Assembly: GCF_022179325.1 (NCBI RefSeq)
Contig: NZ_BPQQ01000097.1
Coordinates: forward strand, 1 to 56,354
Source: Methylobacterium isbiliense
GTDB taxonomy: Bacteria > Pseudomonadota > Alphaproteobacteria > Rhizobiales > Beijerinckiaceae
Length of the DNA stretch: 56,354 bases
Direction of reading: 5' to 3'
Shown here: positions 35,461-42,026 of the stretch, piece by piece
Numbering within the stretch: position 1 is the stretch's first letter
How the letters are laid out: every line of letters begins with the position of its first letter
Made by a program: the position numbers and the translations under genes
Notes under the pieces: model-generated
What the model was told of the DNA's origin: nothing
Databases searched by the model: none
Seen by the model: the letters and a program-made list of their open reading frames with translations, nothing else

Positions 35461-36342
35461 ATGGCCAAGGTGATCGTGACGGTGGCGCCCACGGGCGGCA
35501 TGGCCTCGAAGGCGCAGAACCCCAACCTGCCGACCCAGCCGGACGAGATCGCCGAATCGGTGCACCGGTCGTGGAAGGAGGGCGCCGCCATCGCGGCGCT
35601 CCATGCCCGGCGCCCCGACGACGAGGCGACCTGCAACGCCGACATCTACCGGCGCATCAACGGCCTGATCAAGGAACGCTGCGACATCATCCTGAACAAC
35701 TCGACGGGCGGCGGCTCCTCCGGCGACATGCTGGTGGCGCGTCCCGACGGGCTGTTCGAATCGAGCTTCGAGGAGCGGCTGAAGGGCTGCGACGCGGGCG
35801 CCGAGATGGCGACCTTCGACGGCATGACCTTCGCGGACGTGCACGGCGGCCGCGAGATCTGCGTCATCACCACGCCCTCGCGCTGCGAGGCGCTGGCCAA
35901 GCGCATGCAGGAGCGCGGCATCAAGCCGGAATGGGAGGTCTTCGGCCCCCAGCACATCCTGCAGGACGTGACGCGCCTGATCGAGAAGGGCTACGACAAG
36001 CCGCCCTACTACATCAACATGGTGCTCGGCGCCGACAAGGGCTTCCAGGGCGCGATGCCCTACTCGCACGACATCCTGGCGGCGATGATCCGGATGCTGC
36101 CGCCGCACTCGATCTTCTGCGTCTCCGCGATCGGCCCGGCGCAGCTGCCCGCGACCACGCAGGCGATCCTGCTCGGCGGCCACGTCCGGGTGGGGCTGGA
36201 GGACAACAACTACTATTCCCGCGGCCAGCTCGCCACGAACGAGCAGCTCGTCGCCCGCGCGGTGCGGATCATCAAGGAACTCGGCCACGAGCCGACCAGC
36301 CCTGCCGAGGCGCGCGAGATCCTCGGGCTCACGGCGCGCTGA
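35461..36342 (+). CDS. Beta-keto acid cleavage enzyme, BKACE (DUF849)
   Basis: This 293-residue TIM-barrel protein belongs to the BKACE/Kce family, which reacts a beta-keto acid with acetyl-CoA to give acetoacetate and a new acyl-CoA. Visible are VAPTGGMASK, NNSTGGGSSGD, GADKGFQGAMPYS and the conserved VGLEDN with the zinc-binding glutamate. The usual HxH zinc motif of the first strand is AALHAR here, with Ala46 and His48, so one expected ligand is missing. It lies 70 bases after the dehydrogenase, consistent with oxidation then cleavage. The substrate may be dehydrocarnitine-like or an aryl-beta-keto acid. Confidence 0.9.
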   Translation: MAKVIVTVAPTGGMASKAQNPNLPTQPDEIAESVHRSWKEGAAIAALHARRPDDEATCNADIYRRINGLIKERCDIILNNSTGGGSSGDMLVARPDGLFESSFEERLKGCDAGAEMATFDGMTFADVHGGREICVITTPSRCEALAKRMQERGIKPEWEVFGPQHILQDVTRLIEKGYDKPPYYINMVLGADKGFQGAMPYSHDILAAMIRMLPPHSIFCVSAIGPAQLPATTQAILLGGHVRVGLEDNNYYSRGQLATNEQLVARAVRIIKELGHEPTSPAEAREILGLTAR

Positions 36343-36372
36343 GCCGAATTGCACGGGGCCATTCGGCTCAGC
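36338..36372 (+). terminator. Terminator-like hairpin after BKACE
   Basis: A perfect 12-bp stem (36338-36349 with 36361-36372) overlaps the BKACE stop codon and closes an 11-base loop. There is no long T tract. It probably ends the dehydrogenase-BKACE transcript. Confidence 0.65.
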
Positions 36373-36384
36373 CTTCCTCGGTGG

Positions 36385-36543
36385 TGCATCCTATCCGCCG
36401 CCGAACCGGTGACCACTTCGGCGCATGATGCATTGCCCCTTGCATCCTATCCGCCGCCGAACCGGTGACCACTTCGGCGCATGATGCATTGTCTCTGGCA
36501 TCATGTTCGCCGCCGAACCGGTGACCACTTCGGCGCATGATGC
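36385..36543. repeat. Three tandem copies of a nested stem-loop repeat
   Basis: Copies lie at 36385-36432, 36441-36488 and 36498-36543. Each has an inner 7-bp stem CGCCGAA/TTCGGCG around the loop CCGGTGACCAC. Each also has an outer stem: TGCATC/GATGCA in copies 1 and 2, GCATCATG/CATGATGC in copy 3. The divergent copy at the left window edge keeps the loop but has a different stem that still pairs. The array lies between BKACE and the epoxide hydrolase gene. It looks like a Rhizobiales-type interspersed palindrome array. No protein-coding potential. Confidence 0.85.
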
Positions 36544-36642
36544 TTGGGAACCCTGCGCCGGGCCGGCGGTGGACGGATCGCGCCGCCGGCCGATCTTCAT
36601 CGGGCCATGGACGGCCGCACCCGGCGGCCGGGGAGGAGCCCG

Positions 36643-37794
36643 ATGTCCGCAACGCCGTTCACCTGCCGCATCCCGGACGCGGCGCTCGCCGATCTGCGCG
36701 AGCGGCTGGCCCGCACCCGCCTGCCCGATCAGGCGCCCGAGGCGCCCTGGACCTACGGGACGGATGTCGGCTACCTCGCCGACCTGATCGCGTACTGGCG
36801 CGACGGCTTCGACTGGCGGGCGCAGGAGGCGGCGCTGAACGCCTTCCCGCAGGCGATGGTGCAGGTGGGCGATCTCGCCGTGCACTGCCTGCACGCGCCG
36901 GGCCGGGGGCCGGAGGGAGGACCCGCACCCCGGCCGCTGCTGCTCTGCCACGGCTGGCCGGGCTCGGTGTTCGAGTTCCTCGACATCATCCCCCGCCTCA
37001 CCGATCCGGCCGCCTACGGGGGCGACCCGGCGCAGGCCTTCACGGTGGTGGCCCCCTCGCTGCCCGGCTATGGGTTCTCGTTCCGCCCGGGCCAGCGGCG
37101 GCTCGGCGTCGAGGAGATGGCCGACACGCTGGCCGAGATGATGGGGCTGCTGGGCTACGACCGTTTCCTCGCCCAGGGCGGCGACTGGGGCGCCTTCGTC
37201 ACCACCCGCATGGCGTGGCGCTACCCGGAGCGGATCGCGGGCCTGCACCTCAACATGCTGCCGGTGCGCCGGGACAGGACCGGGGCCGACCCGACCCCCG
37301 AGGAGGCGGCCCATTACGAGCGGGTGGCGCATTGGCTCAAGGAGGAGACGGGCTACCAGTGGATCCAGGGCACGCGCCCGCAGACGCTCGCCTTCGCGCT
37401 CACCGATTCGCCCAGCGGCCTTGCGGCGTGGCAGGTGGAAAAATTCCGGGCGTGGTCGGATTGCGGCGGCACGATCGAGGCCGCGATCCCGCGCGAGCGG
37501 ATGCTCGCCAACATCGCGCTCTACTGGTTCACGGGGGCGATCGGCTCCGCCGCGCATCCCTACTTCGCCCGCATGCACCGGCCCTGGCCGATCCCGGACG
37601 GGGAGCGGATCACCGTGCCGACGGGCTACGCGGCCTTCCCCAAGGAGATGGTGCGCCCGCCGCGCTCGCTTGCGTGCGGGATGTTCGCCGACATCCGGCG
37701 CTGGACCGAGATGCCGCGCGGCGGTCACTTCGCGGCGCTGGAGCAGCCGGCCCTCCTGGCCGACGACATCCGGGCCTTTGCGGCGGCCTTGTGA
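36643..37794 (+). CDS. Epoxide hydrolase (EHN-domain alpha/beta hydrolase)
   Basis: This 383-residue enzyme has the N-terminal epoxide-hydrolase domain with lid (about 1-90), then the alpha/beta hydrolase core. The core has the oxyanion motif HGWPGS (103-108), the nucleophile D181 in QGGDWGAF, and the catalytic histidine H362 in PRGGHFAALE. It converts epoxides to diols. The start at 36643 follows GGGAGGAGCC; longer frames run into the repeat array. It lies downstream of the catabolic island but is separated by a hairpin and repeats, so it is probably transcribed separately. Confidence 0.9.
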   Translation: MSATPFTCRIPDAALADLRERLARTRLPDQAPEAPWTYGTDVGYLADLIAYWRDGFDWRAQEAALNAFPQAMVQVGDLAVHCLHAPGRGPEGGPAPRPLLLCHGWPGSVFEFLDIIPRLTDPAAYGGDPAQAFTVVAPSLPGYGFSFRPGQRRLGVEEMADTLAEMMGLLGYDRFLAQGGDWGAFVTTRMAWRYPERIAGLHLNMLPVRRDRTGADPTPEEAAHYERVAHWLKEETGYQWIQGTRPQTLAFALTDSPSGLAAWQVEKFRAWSDCGGTIEAAIPRERMLANIALYWFTGAIGSAAHPYFARMHRPWPIPDGERITVPTGYAAFPKEMVRPPRSLACGMFADIRRWTEMPRGGHFAALEQPALLADDIRAFAAAL

Positions 37795-38133
37795 CGGGCG
37801 CCCGCGCCTGACGCGGCGCTTGCCCTGCCGGAGCTCATACCAACGGTCGTTGTCAACGACCGTTGGTTCCGTTCTCGACGTGTCGCCAAGTCAGAGGCTT
37901 GGCGACACGTCGAGATGGGTCATCGGCCCCGTCGATCCCGGGCTTGCCCGGGATCGAGATCAATGCGTCAGCATCCTGGGGCGATGGTATGACGGCGTCA
38001 CCAGACCTCCGCATCGACCGCCCGGAATGCTGACGCACCGGGCGGTCGATCATCGCCGATTCTCGGCACGATGCCGAAGACCTGACGGGAACCGGCGAAC
38101 GGCACCGGTGGTCCCGGGACGGGACCGCCGGTC
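37795..38133. repeat. Dense block of intergenic palindromes
   Basis: Between two convergent genes lie at least five inverted repeats. Stem 1: 12 bp (37840-37851 with 37855-37866). Stem 2: 17 bp (37874-37890 with 37898-37914). Stem 3: 11 bp (37932-37942 with 37947-37957). Then come an interleaved pair, TGCGTCAGCAT with ATGCTGACGCA and ATCGACCGCCCGG with CCGGGCGGTCGAT, between about 37964 and 38055. Finally a terminator hairpin abuts the stop of the downstream gene. The block resembles a mosaic of extragenic palindromes. No coding potential seen. Confidence 0.8.
38104..38132 (-). terminator. Hairpin terminator of the beta-helix/RTX gene
   Basis: A 12-bp stem (38104-38115 with 38121-38132, one G-T wobble) with a five-base loop lies one base past the stop codon of the minus-strand gene ending at 38134. 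No U tract follows in the minus direction. Confidence 0.6.
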
Positions 38134-39825
38134 CTACACGACGGTGAAGTCGCCGGCGGTGATCACCGGGTGGTTGTCGAGCTGGGCGAACGGCACCGCC
38201 GAGAAGGCCCGGCCGGAGCCGTCCGCGTCGTAGGACAGCAGGCCGGTGTTGCGGTTGTAGAGAATGCGGTCGCTGGCATCGACCCGCGCGCCCCACACAC
38301 CCAGATCCTTGAACGCCGAGCCCGCGAGGGCTCCGGCCGGCAGCGATCCGAAGATGCTGCGGGCCAGCTGGACCGTGTCGTTGTTGCCGCGGGCCGAGGG
38401 GCTGAAATCCGTGATGTGGTCGATCACGCCCGTCACCAGCGCGTTGCTCATGACGAAGGTGTCGTTGCCCAGACCGCCCTGCAGCGTGTCCGCACCGGCC
38501 CCGCCGTTGAGGATATTGGCGGCGCCGTTGCCGGTGATCAGGTTGGCCATGCCGTTGCCGGTGCCGTTGATCGCGGAGCCGCCGGTGAGCGTCAGCCGCT
38601 CGATGTCCTGGCCGTTGAGATTGAAGGACACGGACGACTGCACCGTATCGACGCCTTGGCCGGCGATCTCGATCACCTTGTCGCCGGCATGGTTCACCAC
38701 GTAGGTGTCGTTCCCCTTGCCCCCCGCCAGCGTGTCGGCCCCCGCGGTGCCCTTCAGCGTGTCCGCACCGGTGGTGCCCTGCGTCGGGCTGGGAGTCGGA
38801 CTGGTCTGCGGCGGAGTGGTCCCCGTGCTGCCCTGCGGCGTGCCGCCTCCGACCGGGGTGCCGGCCGCGGAGCTCCAGCTGAAGCTGTTGTGCCAGGCGG
38901 CCATCGGGCTCTGCCCGAAGATCTCCTTCGCCTGATACGTGCCGCCGAACGCGTCGTCCTGGATGCCGCCGCCGTAGACGACGTTCTCAGGGTGCACCGG
39001 GTTCTGGTAGGCGCCGTTGATGAGGGTGGTGTCGTCCGCCAGCCCGAAGATCAGCGAGCCCGACAGCGGCGTGCCGCGGCCCGCTTGGCTCGCAAAGAAG
39101 TTGTCGAACGAGCGCACATCGTCGAACAGGTTGTTGCTGCCGAGGTCCGTGAAGGCACCGTTGCCCATGCGCACGACGTCGACGTTGCGGACCGTGGTGT
39201 TCTGGGCGCCCTCCAGCATCACGCCGACGCCGCTCGGCGAGTTGTTGCCGTCGATGAGGCCGTTGGTGATCGTGACCCCGTCGCTGTCATGACCGATGTG
39301 GATGTTGTCCTCGGTCCAGGATTTTTGGAGATCGTTGAAGACGTAGAAATTGTTGAGGCTGCTGTTGCCGGAGCGGTTGAACTGCACCAGCTGGCCGCGC
39401 GGGAACGGCCCGCGCATGTTGTAGCCCTCGATCCCCTCCAGGGTGGCGTTGGGCGAGTCCTGCAGGTAGATGCCCGTCGAGGCGTCGCGCACGGTGGCGC
39501 CGGTGACGCTGGCGCCCGGGCTGTGGAACAGGCTGACGCCGAACTCCCCGCCGTCGCGATTGGGACCGGTTGCCGGCGCGCCGGCATTGATCATCTCCAC
39601 ACCCTGGATCCTCAGGTTGTCGGCGTCGACCGCGTCGATGCCGGCACTGCCCTGGTTGGCGCCGTTGTAGTGGATGCGGACGTTGCGGATGGTGACGTTG
39701 TCGTCGTCCTCGAGTTCGATGCCGACCCCGTCGGCATAGATGTCGAGGTTCTCGATGACGTCCCCGCTCTTGGCGTAGATCGTCCCGTTGTAGCGGGTGA
39801 GCGGAGTCGAAGGTGTATCCGGCAT
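38134..39825 (-). CDS. Secreted right-handed beta-helix protein with RTX calcium-binding repeats
   Basis: This 563-residue protein lacks an N-terminal signal peptide. Its first 300 residues form parallel beta-helix repeats (IENLDIYADG, VTIRNVRIHYNG, LRIQGVEMINAG, TTVRNVDVVRM). A Pro/Thr/Ser linker follows (TPPQTSPTPSPTQG), then RTX-type motifs GGKGNDTYVV, GGAGADTL and GGLGNDTFVM, and an end domain YDADGSGRAFSAVPFAQLD. The C-terminal signal and RTX repeats point to type I secretion; the helix may be a polysaccharide lyase, epimerase or adhesin. No type I secretion genes are adjacent. The start at 39825 has AGGAAAG upstream. Confidence 0.88.
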   Translation of the reverse strand: MPDTPSTPLTRYNGTIYAKSGDVIENLDIYADGVGIELEDDDNVTIRNVRIHYNGANQGSAGIDAVDADNLRIQGVEMINAGAPATGPNRDGGEFGVSLFHSPGASVTGATVRDASTGIYLQDSPNATLEGIEGYNMRGPFPRGQLVQFNRSGNSSLNNFYVFNDLQKSWTEDNIHIGHDSDGVTITNGLIDGNNSPSGVGVMLEGAQNTTVRNVDVVRMGNGAFTDLGSNNLFDDVRSFDNFFASQAGRGTPLSGSLIFGLADDTTLINGAYQNPVHPENVVYGGGIQDDAFGGTYQAKEIFGQSPMAAWHNSFSWSSAAGTPVGGGTPQGSTGTTPPQTSPTPSPTQGTTGADTLKGTAGADTLAGGKGNDTYVVNHAGDKVIEIAGQGVDTVQSSVSFNLNGQDIERLTLTGGSAINGTGNGMANLITGNGAANILNGGAGADTLQGGLGNDTFVMSNALVTGVIDHITDFSPSARGNNDTVQLARSIFGSLPAGALAGSAFKDLGVWGARVDASDRILYNRNTGLLSYDADGSGRAFSAVPFAQLDNHPVITAGDFTVV

Positions 39826-40677
39826 AGTCTTTCCTGATGGAGGTGCGCCATTCCACAAGCAGAGACGCAGATGATCGTCCCGGCCACAGGACGCGGCCGG
39901 GTGCGGATGCGTGCACCGCGCACGCCGTTCGCATCGGCGCCGCCCGGTCAGGCAGGCACCGCGTCGAACACGGTCGGGTGAGCAGGCTCCGCTCTCAGGA
40001 CGAGAGCGAAGGAGACGGTATTGGTAAGTACAAATCAGCGGCTTTGTACGATGCCGTACGCAAACTCACGCTGAAGACTGATTCTTGTTAATAACTATGG
40101 TTAATGTCATATGTCGAAATATGGCGCGAATGTGGCGCAAGGGCGCTTCTGTTTGGCGGTTCTGATGCCGTGTGACCGGGAAGCCCAGGCTCAACCGGCG
40201 GATGCTGCGGCGACCGCAATGATGATCATGATGGATCTGAGGCATCAGCGCGTCGCGCGAAAATTGCCCATGCGTGATGGGCAGTTCAATCGGCCGGATC
40301 AACAAGAGATGATGGATGACATGCGCGGACCTTCGGCCGGGTCCGTCCGGCGTCGGACGCGCCAACACAACCCAAGCGGATCTCTCGTCCGTGATGATCA
40401 ACTAAGCCGCGTGTCTCGTCGGGCTCGGAAGGCAGCCCTGAACTGACCGGGCCCGCTTCCTCGCCGTGCTGCGATGCGCAGCGTCTGCACAGGCGGTCAA
40501 TCGACCAGGGATGGACCGGCGTGCCAGCCGGTTTCTTCTCTGCAGCACCAGGACGGCCTGCCGACAGCATCACCGCCCTGCCGGACCCCGGGTGCGTTCT
40601 CCTGTGGCGCCGATGCAGGATACCGATACTGGTCCTTGGCCGAGCAGCGCCCGAACGGGCTCACAGCCGCGGTGCCG
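39826..40677. other. Long intergenic region without a supported gene
   Basis: About 850 bases hold no convincing coding sequence. The left half must contain the promoter of the beta-helix gene. A segment at about 40010-40130 is clearly richer in A/T than its surroundings and contains a small hairpin GTACAAA/TTTGTAC (40028-40034 with 40043-40049). Open frames in both directions lack good ribosome-binding sites and have odd composition. A regulatory RNA or decayed gene cannot be excluded. Confidence 0.5.
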
Positions 40678-41046
40678 TCACTGGCCGAGGGGTCGCCGCT
40701 GTCCGACGGACCGCACCTTGCCGAGGCCCCAGGCGCCGAGGCCGCACGCCGCCAGGACGAACGGTGCCGCGACGAGGCAGGCTCCGACGGCCTCGGAGCC
40801 CGTCAGCCAAGCCAGGGCTTTGGCCGCGGCGACGAGCAGCAGAAAGCCGCCGCAGCAGGCCGCGAAAGCCGCGCCGCCGAACGACGCGCACAGGGCGGCG
40901 ACCGTGCCGGCGATCCTGTCGACCTCGGCTTTCAGCAGCCCGAACTCTTTCACGGCTAGATCGCTTGCCTGCCGTACGACATCGAGCGCGAGCCGGAGGG
41001 TGCTGTCTCTGGATTGCGCATCGTGCCGAGCCATCCGGTCCGCCAT
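40678..41046 (-). CDS. Phage-holin-superfamily (DUF1469-like) membrane protein
   Basis: This 122-residue protein has an N-terminal amphipathic helix (LRLALDVVRQASDLAVKEFGLLKAEV) and two membrane segments (about 52-76 and 87-108). This is the architecture of the Phage_holin_3_6/DUF1469 family found in many non-phage bacterial genomes, often beside small stress proteins. Here there are no prophage genes around, so a phage role is unlikely. The start at 41046 was chosen on length. Confidence 0.7.
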   Translation of the reverse strand: MADRMARHDAQSRDSTLRLALDVVRQASDLAVKEFGLLKAEVDRIAGTVAALCASFGGAAFAACCGGFLLLVAAAKALAWLTGSEAVGACLVAAPFVLAACGLGAWGLGKVRSVGQRRPLGQ

Positions 41047-41284
41047 TCGCCATCGCCCCTCGTCGGCACGGAAACGAGCCCGTGCCCGAACTGTTCCGGC
41101 GCCGGGACCGGCGGCCTCACGGCAGGCCGGAGAGATCCCGTCGGCGGGCCTCCGATCCGCTTCTCTCCTCGGCGCGCAAAGGGACGCCGGCTCGGGACGA
41201 TGCCCGGCCGGCGCTCGGATGGCCTGCCCTGATGCGGGACCCGACCTTCGTCGGAAATCGCACGTCTTCAAAAATTGCACGTCG

Positions 41285-41521
41285 TCAGAAGTTGCATTTG
41301 GCGGCCGGCACCGTGATGAAGCGGCCTGTGTTGGGGTTGTAGATCGCCTTCTTGCCGACCGCGCAGGCCCGGCCGTCGAGCCGGCCGTCGTCATAGACCT
41401 TCTTGCCGGACTGACCGTCGTAGATCGCGAAACGGTGCCCGGGGCGGGCGAAGCTCTCCGTGGCCATCGCCGAGAGGCCAACGGCACCCAGAACGGCAGC
41501 GGTCGTGATCGTCTTGAACAT
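41285..41521 (-). CDS. Small secreted protein
   Basis: This 78-residue protein has a signal peptide ending near SFA (about residue 26). The short mature part, GHRFAIYDGQSGKKVYDDGRLDGRACAVGKKAIYNPNTGRF, holds two cysteines (53, 76) likely to form a disulfide. The pattern YDGxSGKKVYDDGRxDG resembles small periplasmic proteins of Methylobacterium and Bradyrhizobium without assigned function. GGAGGC lies at good spacing before the start. Confidence 0.68.
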   Translation of the reverse strand: MFKTITTAAVLGAVGLSAMATESFARPGHRFAIYDGQSGKKVYDDGRLDGRACAVGKKAIYNPNTGRFITVPAAKCNF

Positions 41522-42026
41522 GGGATGCCTCCATCGAATCTGTGTTGATGTGCTGGATGTGACAGCAAGCGATAGACAAAAGCGCGCCTCGATGGGATTT
41601 CATCGAGAAATACGTCGAACTTGTTTGCCGCTTGGTGGGATCATGTTGCGTTTCACAGAATTAACGGCCTGTGAATGATCCAGATCACTAAAGCCTGACT
41701 TGCCTCCTCTCTGTGCGTCGAAGCACATGGCGGGCCCCGATGGCCTTCTCGGCCGGTCGGCGTCGAGCATCCGCCGCATCGGCAACCCGATCGCGTTCTC
41801 CTGGGTGGCGACGCGCGGGCGACGTCACGGGCATCGCCGGGAGGCCGGGAGAATCGGGCTGCCGACGAAGATCCGGCGGTCGCCGAACTCGCTCGGGCGC
41901 TGCGGAGCGTGCGCCTGTGACCGACGCGCCGGGGGGCGGTGCACGTTCGCTCCGGCTCGCCGCGCTCTAGGTATGCCCTCAGGTGTGCTGCCGGAGAGCG
42001 GAACCTCGGCCGTATCGAGCGGCGGG
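41522..42026. other. Intergenic region between divergent genes, no gene supported
   Basis: About 500 bases upstream of the histidine kinase gene. The part at 41530-41700 is relatively AT-rich and probably holds the promoter of the small secreted protein and perhaps of the kinase. The kinase frame stays open back to about 41700, but the extra residues look unlike a protein domain, so they are left out. Confidence 0.5.

Noticed and set aside
36385-36543. CRISPR array, suggested by three tandem repeats
   Set aside because: Repeats are longer than the spacing between them (about 8-9 bases), spacers are not of constant CRISPR size, and no cas gene is present.
40111-40446. Possible 111-residue gene in the gene-free region
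   Set aside because: Methionine- and arginine-rich, no clear ribosome-binding site and no recognisable motif. An overlapping frame on the other strand is equally poor.
40678-41046. Prophage, suggested by the holin-superfamily protein
   Set aside because: No other phage gene is nearby, and DUF1469-like proteins are common chromosomal genes.
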